DNA of 64,000 nt, taken from NCBI GenBank assembly GCA_047967505.1, contig CM106540.1; one strand, written 5' to 3'. The stretch comes from Dipteris shenzhenensis. Taxonomy: Eukaryota; Polypodiophyta; Polypodiopsida; Gleicheniales. Both the position numbers and the translations under genes were made by a program. The notes beneath the pieces were generated by a model, which was not told where the DNA came from, did no database searches, and saw only the letters and a list, made by a program, of their open reading frames with translations. Below, one piece after another: positions 51,251 to 63,520 of the stretch; position 1 is the stretch's first letter, and the number at the start of each line of letters is the position of its first letter.

Positions 51251-53560
51251 CAAAAAAATCACATTGTGAGAACAATATAACAAATAAGTGATATTCATGT
51301 CCGATGAGGACAATATGAGTATCATTGATTGGTCATTTTAGTTAGTAAATTAAAACCAAATATTACACCAAATAATGTCAATTAAAATTTCTTGAAAGAA
51401 GAATAATTGCACAACAAAATTGGTGGGCAACAAACTACAGTGAAGGCGTGGTGACATGTGGTGCAATGGCAGTAGAGTAGCCATCCGAGCTTCAAGAAAA
51501 TGGCAAAGTGCATGCAGTGCCAAATCTCCATGAGAGAACCGACATTTTGGATATAAGGCACAAAATCGCACCATTTTCTAAATCATATGAAGATCTAATG
51601 GTCTGGGATTCTCCCTACCAATTGCCTTCAAGTCATGGTCACCATTTGTTTGGAAGTCACCTTAGAGCTTAGAATGGCCATTGGATCATGTAATGATCCA
51701 ATGGATCATATATGGTCCAATGAGTCACACACCCTCTTACTCTTTGACTTGATTTACTTGGCATGGGACCACTTATTGCCCCCAAAGAATTCCTCATTTT
51801 AATGCCCATGTTTATTCCTATGTTTAAGGCCCTAATGGAAGAGGCCACGCTTGGTCCATATCTACTAATGTAAGCTATGTGGATGTATTATGCACGCTAT
51901 ATCAAAAAATAAGCCTAGTCTAATCTATACTAAGCTAAGTGGATGGATTAAGTATAGTACATACATGTACATTCACTTGCCTTTCTCTCTAATTCAGTGC
52001 CATCTTATTGCAATGTGCCCTCTTATCACAATGTATGTTTGTTTACTTTAATGCCTTACCCCATTTTTCAAAATGTGCACATGTTTTGATTTTCATCTTT
52101 TGTGTTTTTTGTCATTGCACATTCTTTCTTCCAATAAGGATGAATAGGAATCTCAAGGATAACGGAATGAAGGGAACCTGATCTTACTCTACAATGCCAA
52201 TGTCCATCAGGGAAAATTAAAGTATCAAGGCCAAGGACCTTATCAGGTCAAGAAGCCCCATTGGAACTGTGCTTCTAGAAAGTTTGGATGGAGTGCAATT
52301 CATATCAACAATCAATGGTAGTGGACTCACGTGCTACTATGACAACTCGCAACTTATCCATGATAACTCTTAAGTCAACATCAACAAAATAGAATAAATT
52401 TGGGACCCAAAATCCCCCTTAGTTTGGACTAGACTGTTACATGAGCACTCACTGTTCATAAAAAATGAAAAGTGATCTATATAGTCATAATATAATCCAA
52501 AGACACATCATGAGTAAAGTCAATAACTCATTTTGTCATTTTGCCCATTTCGCATCCTTGGAAACAAATCCCTCCCCAAATTCTAGCAAAATAAGCATAT
52601 AGTTAGTTCTTGCCTAATTATTAGGTCACATGCACTCACCTAATTTTGCATAGGCACATAGTAAATTGCATTAAGAAAAAAATTGTGTGTCACACTTTCA
52701 TTCCACACTCTCAAAGCATGAGATAAATGCACATCTCTCACACTATACACAAACACCTATCATAGCTACATACCAACTAATCTACATGTTTAATGGTGCG
52801 GATTAACTTCCTAGTCAAGCTTCGCCGACATCAGATTACTGAAGCTTGGATCTGGAAGTTGGATCCCCAACCTAACTGGTGTCACCCCAAGTTCTTTGAT
52901 GTAAGATTCTTGAATGAATACCTCCATGCACCTCCATATCTCAATACCCATCCCAAATTCTATGCAGTTCCACAACAACACAGATGGGAGGCTAGTTAAT
53001 ACACAGTTCGGGTGAGGATGACACCATTAATTGACCATTGATCGAGCCATAATCTAGAGTAGAATGAAACATCCAAGGCACACTGATCTAAGAGCATGAT
53101 GCAATAATGTGAGGCAACATTGACCACATACTACAACAAAGTGCCATCTTCTGCAAAACCTTGGAACACATTCTTGAGGTCCCTAGCCACATCGATCGCC
53201 ATTTTCCTACACTCAGTTTCAATCCCAATAGACGGATCAATGATCAGACACTACAAGTAGAGTCTGTCAAAGAGTCTTCTTAGAAGCATGTCATATATGT
53301 CTTTTTGAACTGATAGTGGATACACAGAGCAAAAATTATATGGTGCAAAGGCATTACAATATGATCAATTAGCATGCCACAAGTTTCACAACCTTTGGGT
53401 TACACGCATGGCATCCTAACTTTGTGATCTTAATAGGCCATAACTCGAGGATGGGTAATAAAATGGATCCGAGGTCAACATGGACTCAAGTAGCACAAAA
53501 TGTGTGTGTGGAGTAGCGGTAAAGCTTCACTTGTACTTGCATAAGGCTAGGAATAATCTC
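51251..53560. other. Spacer; possible short gypsy integrase relic at 52170-52330
   Basis: No complete domain. At 52170-52330 (plus) the translation Leu-Leu-Tyr-Asn-Ala-Asn, Gly-Lys-Leu-Lys-Tyr-Gln-Gly-Gln-Gly-Pro-Tyr-Gln-Val resembles a gypsy integrase C-terminus. A short perfect inverted repeat lies at 51679-51703 (CATTGGATCAT-GTA-ATGATCCAATG). Confidence 0.4.
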
Positions 53561-53574
53561 TCTTAGGAATCCAA

Positions 53575-53735
53575 TATGCATGTTCTACATGTAACTCCTA
53601 CATGCAAGTTCTACATACAATTCCTACATGCAAGTTCTACGTACGATTCCTACATGAATGTTCTGTGTAGTTTCTACATGTAGTCCTACATACAACTTCT
53701 ACATGCACATCCTAGATGCAAGTTCTACATGTAGA
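53575..53735. repeat. Degenerate minisatellite, CTACATGCAAGTT-type units
   Basis: About ten imperfect 13-16 bp units of the form TTCTACATGCAAG/TCCTACATACAA. Confidence 0.85.
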
Positions 53736-55847
53736 GAGAGAAAGTCTTATAATTCCTCCAACTTGCATAAATACCTCATGATGGAATGAATCCCACACTA
53801 TTTAGGGCATTGTGTTGACTTTTATTTTGGTGTTCTATGCAATTGTCTCCAAGTGTCCATGCCCCCTTGCACTCCACTTCCAAAAGCATGTCCTAACCTT
53901 GTCGCCTTCTCAACTCTCCTCCAACCTTGCAACTCCTCCTCTCCCTCTCATCCTCCCTTCTCCTCTCCCCCACTCTCGTGCTCTTACACCTTCCTTCTCT
54001 CTCCCACTCCTATGCTTCCTCTAAACCCTTACCCCCTTAGAGTAGTCACTCAACCCTTGGCCTCCAAGACCTATGAGGGAGATGAGTTCTCCACCATGTA
54101 CTCTACTATGCAACCTACCCTGGATTCCCCTCCTAACCTTGAACCTCCTTCTATCCTTCAACCTCCTTCTAAACCTTGAACTAAACTCTTTTTGAAGCTT
54201 GAAAGGCCTCTTGAACCCTGGGACATTCTTTTGAATCCTGAAACTCCTTCTAAACCTTAAAAGCCCCAATGGAGGTGAGAGTTTCAGTAGCCCAACCATG
54301 TTGATGAATGTTCCTTCCACACAAGCATGTGAGATGCTTGCTTGCCATGCTTGAGCCTATGTCTCTCACTGGAATACAACTTGAGGTTATAAACTATACT
54401 TATACTACAAATGATGACATTGATATATCTATGGGTGACAAAAAGCCTCGAAACCTTGCACACCCTACTCATCCTACGGAAGCCCTAGGAAAGAGCTAGC
54501 GCTTATGTTGACTTCTTTTAGAAATTAGGTAAGCTTGTCAAGGGGGAAGTAGTGGAGGAACTAGATGGTGGGTTGGTGGAGGAATTGAAAGGCACAAGTT
54601 GAGGCTAATTACCCACAAGACATCCTTTGAAGTTTAACAACAAATTCCTCAAGGATGTCGAGTTTTGTGAAGAAATGGTCATGACTAAGAAACATTGCAC
54701 TAGCCATATATGCAACTTGAGTGCTAGATGGGATGAGAGTGTGCAAAGGGATCCATCATATGAAAAACAAAAGTTGCATGAAATGAGGCATGCAAGGAGT
54801 AAAAGCTCAAGAGGGATGCATGCAAGGCTTGCAAGGAGGAATATTTAGGTACGGCGGAGGTGCAAGGTCTGTAGATAGACAAAGTCTTAGGCTTACATGC
54901 AGAAGAGCAAAGTGCAAGCAGTAAGTTGTAGACGTAGAGTAAGTTGTGGAGAGGTAGACGTTTAGGCTCATAATCTAGTGCCAAAGACAAAAGATTAGTT
55001 CACTTTCCATGATCACCACCTGCTTATAGCCACCTAGTTGGCATTTCAACTCACATGTGCACCGCTTGGAGGACCATTAGTTAGAAGAAGCACATATTCC
55101 CAAAATTTGATCAAAAGTTTAATTAAATTGTAGCTTGAAGAATTCCTAGAATGGTGGTTATTGTGGCCCATTATGCTAGCATGGGAAGCATGAATTCGTA
55201 GTTCATTTTGAGATAATGCATCCAAGAAGGTGGTTGAGCCATCAAACCCAATGGTTATGATCAAGGTGGATCCATCAAACCCAATGAAGTGGCATACATG
55301 GCCCACTAGGCTATAGCATGGCAAAATTGAATTGATGGCTTTGAATATGATTATGATCAAGATGGAAAATTGAATTCTAGCCAATGTAGCGGATTATAAT
55401 TAACGATAGATAGCTAACATGGTGGACCCTCCTTCATCCTAATATGAACATAAGGGATGGATCCAGCACTTATAGATGCACTCCTCAAAGTATGCTAAGT
55501 GTGGTTCTCTATAATGTGGATGATGCGATTGGATTCTAAAGGAACTACATGTCATGCATTCACAAAAGATGATCAATCTATAAATATTATAGTAATACAA
55601 TATGTAAAGGATGATTAAGCAACTAGAAGTTTGAAGGAATGAAGAAAAGTAAAATTGTGTCAAAATTGGAGGAGAGGAATAAAATAAATGAAACTAGAAG
55701 CCCAATGTTCTACAAGCGTAGTGGTCAATAACCATGCTAGCCATCTTAGACTCAAATGACATGTAATATGTATCATAAATAAGGCCAACTTCTACTTAAA
55801 TTTGCATGAAATTAAAAAACTCATTTTCCACCCTTGACTTCAGTCCT
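53736..55847. other. Spacer without recognisable gene
   Basis: CT-rich at 53850-54260 with open frames that read Pro/Leu/Ser repeats, judged chance. Elsewhere no domain. The frame at 54627-54848 is unmatched. Confidence 0.4.
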
Positions 55848-56010
55848 CTTCCACCCTTATCCTCACCTCAATCTTGGACACCACCTTGTCATCAAGCTCA
55901 ACTTTCTCAACCTTATAACCCTTGCTCTTCCACCCTTGTTCTCACCTCAAGCTTAAGAAGCACCTTGTCCTCAAGCTCAACTTCCTCAACCAAGTTTCCA
56001 CCCTTCTCTT
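55848..56010. repeat. Tandem duplication, about 80 bp x 2
   Basis: Two copies of a CTTCCACCCTT-CTCACCTCAA-CACCTTGTC-TCAAGCTCAACTT block, at about 55848-55925 and 55926-56010. Confidence 0.75.
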
Positions 56011-56217
56011 TTCCACTCCTTGCAATAGTGTGTGCACAAGCGTAAAGCATTGTACTCACATGTATCCAAGCTTAGCTCCTTACTTTATGATCTATGCCAT
56101 TTTTTTCCCATCGTTGTCCTTTCCACTCCTTGCAACAAGTGTATTGCACAAGGTCTAAGCTATTGTACTCACATGTATCCAAGCTCAGATTCTTAATTTA
56201 TGACCTATGTCATTCTA
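56010..56217. repeat. Tandem duplication, about 113 bp x 2
   Basis: Copies begin CCACTCCTTGCAA (about 56010 and 56124) and share TTGTACTCACATGTATCCAAGCT. Confidence 0.82.
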
Positions 56218-58196
56218 TTTAGGCCCATACCTATTCTCTCTCTTGTCATATTTAGACCCTACATTGTGATGTTGAATCTCATCTTATAGGTGGTGGCTCT
56301 TCTTGGCTACTATCTCATTCTATTGCTACTATCAAACATCCATGAGCTATAACATACACAAACCATTGCAATAGTTGAATGCTATTTAACCGTGTGAACA
56401 AAACTTCACACATCTAGTCCCACTTTTTTGTCCTTGTGTACCCAGGCACATAACTATCATGCTTCAGTCATGCATGAAAAGGATGGGCTAGCTTGTGAAT
56501 AACCTCATTTAAGCTTACATGAAGGAGATGTGTACATCATTGTATAGCAAGCAACTCCAAGTGATTGTCATGGCTATAACAACAAGCTCATAGCACTATC
56601 TTAGCTTTTAAAGGGAGGAGACAGAGCATCCAATGGCATCTTATATCCCCAAAGTCAAATTTGGCCATGTAATCACAATGCCATAGATTGGGCCACATAG
56701 ACCATTTACACTCCATTATCCATGCACACGATGCCTCGTGATTTCTTTTGAACTGCACGTAGCACTCCACGCACTTTCTTTATGGGTATACCGTCCTATC
56801 CACCCTAAAGTGCCACGTCACACAACTTTTCAGAGATTGAGACAACCAAAAAGGTGCTTTGAAGAGTCACTTTTGGAGCCTTGTATGCCTCACAAATTCA
56901 AGAAAGCTGAAAGCAGTTTTATACTCTTCAATCGGAACGAGCTTCTATTCACCAATACGGACACACTGGGTGACTCGGCCAGAAATCTGCTTTTTCCAAA
57001 TGTGAAACCATAGACCGGACTACAGACCTCGAGTTTTCAAAGTCGCCCTCCAACCAATCCGTGGGCACAGCCTAGAACTGTCTCAAGAAGGCGGATCCGC
57101 CTTTTCCAAAGAACGGCAAAGAAGGTAGCTGCAAAAGCGACCTTTGATGTGTTGGTCAGCTTATTGGCATCACTCTCCCTCCTCTAGACTCACTGATGTT
57201 CCGAGGCATTTCGTTCGTCCTAATATAGTATCCAACTGTGCGATTTCCACGGTGAGGCGTGTGATTAAAGCACGTGAATTGTTGTACGCCATTTACATTG
57301 GACGCAGCTGTGGGTTAGCGGAACTGCACTCGTGTACCGTGCGAAAAGCGAACGTAGAAGTTTTTTCCCAAAAATTCAAAAATCTTGAAGTCTCCAAAAT
57401 TTTGCAAACAAGACCTCAAAACAAATTTTTTTGCAATTCACTTGGTTTCTCATGAATCACAATGTATATGGAGAACCCAACCATGGACAAAGGCCTTAGA
57501 GCGACCTCTGACCATATCTTAAAGTTTGTAATGACTCTTCAAGGACTTGCCTCATCGAATCATGTACTTCCTAGCATGTATAAACAACATATGAATGCCT
57601 TATTCAACATGCTATGCCTATTGTTTAAAAGTGGCACTCATGTAGTGTGGACTTTCCTAACTCACCTATGGAGTGTATTTTTGGGAAGTTATCTCCAAGT
57701 GGGAGGCTCTCGAATAGGCCATGGTCGAATCAACAAATTTACATAGGCATGCAGACATCCACAAGGAGTTGTAATGACAAATTTATATGCTCTTGTCATG
57801 TGAATGTCAAGGAAAAATAATACTATACATTTATTCCAAGGTTTGAAGAAATTGCTATCTCCGGTTCCCCTTTGAAGTATTAGCAAAAACTTGATACGAA
57901 GACCTTTGTCTAAATGGATGCTCAAAAGTATATGGGAAGGATGGTTTACTACACTAAGAACATGCACCACACTTGTCTTAACTTTGTGGTTGGATTGTGT
58001 GTATCCATCTACTGTGTGATTTGTGCAAATACATATCAAGTGCACATGATGTATTTGCACGCTAAGGCACTTATTTTCATTGGGAATGCATTTATGGGTT
58101 GTTGATTGGCATACGTTCACCATTCAATACAATGAAAGTTTTAAAATTTTGACCAAAAAGATGGTAAGAAGCCATTGAAAGGAGTTTAATTTTTTC
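56218..58196. other. Spacer without recognisable gene
   Basis: Open frames up to 103 codons (57144-57455 plus) show no family resemblance. Base composition rises in GC around 56900-57350 compared with its surroundings. Confidence 0.4.
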
Positions 58197-60382
58197 CAAT
58201 GATCTATGTCCAATCACTCAAGACCAATGAGACTTGATTCTACATCATAAATTGATATGTATATCCTATGGCAATGAGTCATAGTAGGTTCTCTTTCCAC
58301 TCACGGATCTCATCCGGGGTCATGACTTGTATATCATCAACTGTGTGATGTGAATAGCTCCATGTTGAAGTAGTCTGGCACTTTGTGCAAGAGGCTTACC
58401 CATGTACCGGCAGGAGTGTTTACCCATGAGAACACTATGTGAGAGCTGCCCATTGGGGGCTTATGCTAAATTGTCAAAACAAAGTCATCATGGAAGAACT
58501 GCATGTGTGGCAAAGATCAATCCTATAATAAAGTGATGGCAATTGTGTGTCAGGAGTAGCCAAGAGACTATACAAGGCTGATAAGAACCAATGCCAAAAA
58601 TAGTCAACAATGTAAGACTTTACATGGGTGGCATGTGTGTGCAAGATGTGTGCAACAATCCTGAATTCAAGGAAGATCACTACCAAATGTCACACTATGC
58701 AATGAATTGCCAAATTTTAAGAGATTGAGCTAGTGCTAGATGTGTGTGCAGATACCGATGATGAATCTGATGGACTGACACCACTGGGAACTTATCAGGA
58801 GATACAGCAATGGCTTACTTGGCTTGGTAAAGTTGAATCTCCTCCATGGCTATGTTAGTCTATAGCTAGATTACACGTCGAAGCACAAAATACAACAAAT
58901 CAATTCTATATGGAGTCATTTTATGTGTTGGGTGCACTGAAATAAATCAAGAGGTGGTTCTAATGATGCTAATTGGATGTAGCTGACATGGCACTAAAGT
59001 GTGGTGGTAGCTTGATGATATGGCTGCATAGGTGGCATTGATGATGTGTCATTGTTGACTATGTAGGTGATGTGGTGCCTAGGGCTGACATGGCACATAA
59101 GTGTAGAGCAACATCATCATGTGAGTCAACACTACCACATTAGCAGACCCTCAATGGTGCCACATCATCATTCACCTAGACTACCACATAGTCCTTATGT
59201 GCAATGTCAGCCCTAGGTGCCACATCACCTACATAGTCAAAAGTGAAATGTCATCAGTGCCACCTGTGCAACCACATCATCAAGCTGCCACCATACTTTA
59301 GTGCCATGTCAACTGCACAATCAGTACTACCACTAGGTAGAGTGCCAGCCAAGAATAGTTCTCTTCACAAGCACACTTTTGCTCTCTACATGTGACTTTC
59401 CATTGCTTATCTTCACATGTGCCACCTCATCATTTTGGCACTCCCTTTGGCAAATTCTGGCACATTTTTGAAATGGCCATATCTTTTGATCTAGAGGGAA
59501 TTTTGTAGTGCTCCAAAAAGCAAATTTGCTCTCTATGCATTTTTCACTCTAGATTTCAATTCTAAGATTTCCACATGTCAACATCATTCAATCCTTATCA
59601 ATCATCAAAACCACCTCCTTATCCATTTCAGCGTACCTAGCACATAAAATGAATCCATATAAAATTCATTTGTTGTATTTTGTGCTTTGTCATGTAGTCT
59701 AGTTGTAGACTAGCATAGAAATAGAGAAGATTCAACTTCACCAAGCCAAGTAAGTCATTGCCATATCACTGATTAGTTCCCAGCAATGTCAGCCCCATCA
59801 GTTCTATCAGCGATATACACACTCACACATCTGAGACCAACTCAGTCTCTTGGAATTTGGTAGTTCATCACATAGTGTGACACTTGGCATTGATCTTCCT
59901 CGGATTCAAGATTGTTGCATGCATCTTGCACACACATGCCACCCATGTAAAGTCACACATTGTTGACTATTTTTTACATTGGTTCATGCAGATATCCATC
60001 ATCCTTGTATAGCCTCTTGGCTACTCCCAACACACAGTTGGCATCACTTTATTTCAAGCTTGATCTTTGCCACACATGCAGTTATTCCACCATGACTTGG
60101 TTTTGATAGTTTAGCATAAGCCCCCGTGGCAACTCTCACACAGTGTTCTCATGGGTAGACACTCTTGCTGGTACATGGGGAAGCCTCTTGCTCAGAGCAC
60201 TAGATTGCCTCTAGCATGGAGTTATTCACACACAGTTGATGATGTACCAATCATGACTCTGAATGAGATCTGTGAGTGTAAAGAGGACCTACTACGACCA
60301 TTCATTACCACAATATATGTACCAACTTATGATGTAGACTTGAGCCTCATTGGTCTTGAGCGATTGGACACAAATCTTCCAC
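58197..60382. repeat. Imperfect palindrome of about 2.2 kb (inverted duplication)
   Basis: The left arm 58197-59102 is the reverse complement of the right arm 59194-60382, around a 91-bp centre. Anchors include GATTGGACA near both outer ends, CAGTTGATGAT, ACACATGCCACCCATGTAAAG, TTTGTTGTATTTTGTGCTT, and CTTATGTGC-ATGTCAGCC next to the centre. The right arm carries about 300 bp more (about 59330-59650). The open frame 60151-60555 begins in the right arm and continues beyond it, suggesting the right arm is the original and the left arm an inverted copy. No transposase or terminal duplication was found. Confidence 0.85.
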
Positions 60383-60555
60383 ATGTTAGCATGGATCAAA
60401 CTTCACATTCTGATCAGCCACATTTGACAATAAGCCCTCATCATGAGGCAGTCCCATCTACATCAGCACAATCTGATTCTAGTGATGTACAACCATCACA
60501 TTCATGCATGGATCTGACTCCATTCGTTGTCACGCTAGATGATGCAGATACATAG
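60151..60555 (+). CDS. Uncharacterised open frame spanning the palindrome edge
   Basis: 134 codons, starting in the right arm of the palindrome. The middle has Asp-Asp-Val-Pro-Ile-Met-Thr-Leu-Asn-Glu and Tyr-Asp-Val-Asp-Leu-Ser-Leu-Ile-Gly-Leu-Glu; the last part is His/Ser/Pro/Asp-rich and probably disordered. The left arm carries a decayed counterpart. No family recognised. It may be a relic of a retroelement accessory ORF or chance. No promoter or partner gene is evident. Confidence 0.25.
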   Translation: MGRHSCWYMGKPLAQSTRLPLAWSYSHTVDDVPIMTLNEICECKEDLLRPFITTIYVPTYDVDLSLIGLERLDTNLPHVSMDQTSHSDQPHLTISPHHEAVPSTSAQSDSSDVQPSHSCMDLTPFVVTLDDADT

Positions 60556-62041
60556 CAAGAGTTCAATTATGATAATGCAGTTATTCAGCAGGTAAGTCCT
60601 TAGAACAAGGCACTCACACCTCCAGTCGCATGCGGAGATACATGATGCCATAGAGCATTCAGCTCTTCAGGTGGTTCCATTTTAGCTTTTATCACTGATG
60701 CTTTTACCTTTGACACAGAGCATACCTTGGACACAATTTCCATTAGCAGCTCAAATCAGCACATCAATCTTCAGGACACCCAAGCATCAGCTCAATCATG
60801 CTGCATTGCACCACCCTTGGATCCAGTGATCACCACCTCTTTCGATCAGCATATCATTCCTGAGCATGAGGATATTTATGCATCAGTGAACTTGCCCTAA
60901 TGCAGTGGTGGACATCATTACGTTCAGCCATAGCACAACCTGGGGTGCCTCAATGTTTCAGCATGCAGTTATGGTTGTCGTATATAGTTCATAATCGATG
61001 TAGATCAATGGTTGGATCTAGGACTAGAGATCTATCTCGACATCAGCATTCGGCACTACATATGCCTCAAGGATATCTACTTTTTGTGATCTTTCAAGCC
61101 ATTTTAATCTATCAACTCCTTCTTGACAAGCCTTCAAGAAATGCTACATCCCATGCCGATGGATGTTTAGCCATGCACACAATAGACAACCTTCAACTCA
61201 TGAAAGTTGAGCATACAAATTTGACAGGCTCCCATACCTTGACATTTGTTTGGGCTCTTCATCAGCAGAGTAGTGTATCATACTTGCACCTTCAGCCCCA
61301 AAATTTTGGCCCCTAGATCATTCTGTCCACACTGACCATGCGGTCTTCTTTGACCCTGCATCATTTGTTAGAGGTTATAGTTCTATTGCAGCATACCTCC
61401 AACATTGTTTTCAATCATTTTGGGTTGTGAACGAGGGTGTCGCCAACCTACCAGATTCCTTCTCCATATCTACATTGACTAGCTTCATATCTAGATGCCT
61501 CTTCTATAGAGTAGTTACATAGTCCATGGCAACTTATGACATGTTTAGCACGCAACCATACATGTAGTCATTCACGCAGCCATCTTTTGATTGACTAGTT
61601 TTTAATCTAGGTGGACTTTACCTTCTGCATATTTACTTTCTCTTCCCTTTGGACTATCTCTTGAGTTTTATTCCTAAAGGCGAAGAATGACCCACAAAGT
61701 AATAGGGAAAATGCACATTATGTATAGGATCATAAGTTGTAATCATTGTACATGCTTTAACTATGTAGTCACCAAAAGCTCACACATGCACATACTACTC
61801 TGATTCTTTCCAATTTTCTTTTTCAATTTTGGATGCTATCATATGCACCAAGTGAAACACAAAAAGATCTTGTACATGCACCTCTACTTACCCAGTGCAA
61901 TTTAAGAGGGGCTCTTAAGGATGGTGTGAATTGCACCCTCTAGATATGGCATTAGGGGCAAACCCTAACCCTAAGGGGTACTCATGTAATATTCATGTTT
62001 ATGTTCAATACAACATAGTTTACAGATAGCTATATTGTGTG

Positions 62042-62043
<2 letters not shown>
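60556..62043. other. Spacer without recognisable gene
   Basis: The frame at 60900-61316 (plus, 138 codons) is unmatched. The rest is interrupted in all frames. Confidence 0.4.
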
Positions 62044-62094
<51 letters not shown>

Positions 62095-62100
62095 CCCCCC
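62044..62100. repeat. (CT)n microsatellite followed by a C run
   Basis: About 24 CT units and then nine C. Confidence 0.95.
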
Positions 62101-62975
62101 TTACTTTGTCAGTTATGAAATTCTTGAGTGGGTTAGGTTTTGTTAGTGCAGGTACAAATGGCGTACGGAGCCGCTCCTCATAAGGTCTTTAGTATGACCA
62201 TTCCAACCACTGCACTTGCTGGACCACTTCCATGACCAGGTCAACCTATGTATCTACTATAGTCAATTGCAACTAGCGTCAACCTACATGTGAAAGAAAT
62301 TTTGTAGCCCAAACAATCCTAAAACTTAATGGAGACTACATCTTATTATTTTCCAAAGATTATATAAATATCAAGATTTTCAAATAAGTACTATGCATCT
62401 TAGCATTTTCTAAAAATCAGATAAATATCGAGATTATCAAATAAGTGCTATACTACACAATATAGGGTTAAGGTTTGGTCAACCTTTAATCAACAACAAC
62501 AATGAAACAGACACTTAAATCTTAGTACTTTGACAGATTTCCCAGACTCCATTTTTAAAACAAAAATTCATAACAAGTTTATATGTATTAGCATGCTTGT
62601 ATTTACAAAAAAGTGTGCTTTTGATATAAGAAAGATCAACAAGTGCTTGAGCTACTCAACCTTTCTTACACTTAACAAAAAATGTCATTGTTGAGCTACT
62701 TCACTTTTCTTCTAATTAGAATAATAATCATCAGTTTGATCAGGTGCTTGATGTTGTAAAAACTCCCATAAGATGAATTTCTTGGTCTTGATCAAGGGGC
62801 CCATATAGAATATACAAATAAATTCCCTTAGTGTTAGCTTCATACACACTATTAACTGATACTAAATTTGGTAGTTTTACCATCCATGAAAGGTCTACAA
62901 CATTTGGCCTAGTCTTTGATTGTGGGAGAGAAGTACCAGTGCTTTGGTATTAGCTAGAATCAATAATAAAATAAG
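62101..62975. other. Spacer with a 55-bp tandem duplication
   Basis: Two copies containing GATAAATATC-AGAT-TTCAAATAAGT-CTAT at about 62348-62402 and 62403-62458. No coding signal. Confidence 0.6.
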
Positions 62976-63520
62976 CTAGAGGTGGTGAAGCAAGAGATGT
63001 AACAGGAGGGTGCAGGAGACAAGAGATGTAACAGCAGGGTGGAGGAGGAGACAAGGGTAGTGGATATGAGTGTAGAGACGAGGGTGGAGCAAGAGAAGAG
63101 GGTGATGGAGTAGGAGACAAGGATAGAATCTGCCTTCTAGGACTTTGAGCATGTCCTCAACCATCATTGTGTCAATTTGGATTGTAGGATTCCCACAAAG
63201 AGTGTATCCCTCCTTCATGTGTACCTCTCTAAACTTTACATAAAGGTATTAATGGAGAGAGAAGTGGCTAGCAATGGACCCACTGGATATCGTGAAGGAG
63301 CTGGCAGGAGGTATTGGATCTTAAAGTGTGCCTTTGGTGAGACTTCCATGATCAAAACAAGGAATAAAAGTTGGAGGAACAAAAGATGTAGGGAGAAGGC
63401 TTGCGAGGCACAAGGATTATGAGGTGCAAGGAGGAAGAAACAAAAGGTGCAAGGAGAAGGCTTGTGAGGTGTCAAGATTTCTATGAGTAAGTAGGAGTGC
63501 AAGGAGTAAGCAGGAGAGGA
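62976..63520. repeat. Purine-rich minisatellite region
   Basis: Imperfect repeats of AGGAGACAAGAGATGTAACAG (62990-63050) and of AAGGAGAAGGCTTG/GAGGTGCAAGGAG (63365-63510). The open frames on either strand here read these repeats. Confidence 0.65.

Noticed and set aside
53853-54179. 108-codon Pro/Ser/Leu-rich frame
   Set aside because: Low-complexity CT-rich DNA with no start context or family resemblance.
57144-57455. 103-codon frame in a GC-richer patch that could be a host exon
   Set aside because: No splice-site pair, domain or second exon could be supported, so it was left as spacer.
58197-60382. Interpretation of the palindrome as terminal inverted repeats of a DNA transposon
   Set aside because: No transposase, no target duplication at the outer ends, and an open frame crosses the right edge. 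Inverted duplication fits better.
62976-63502. Leu/His-rich minus frames of 80-88 codons
   Set aside because: They arise from the purine-rich minisatellite.
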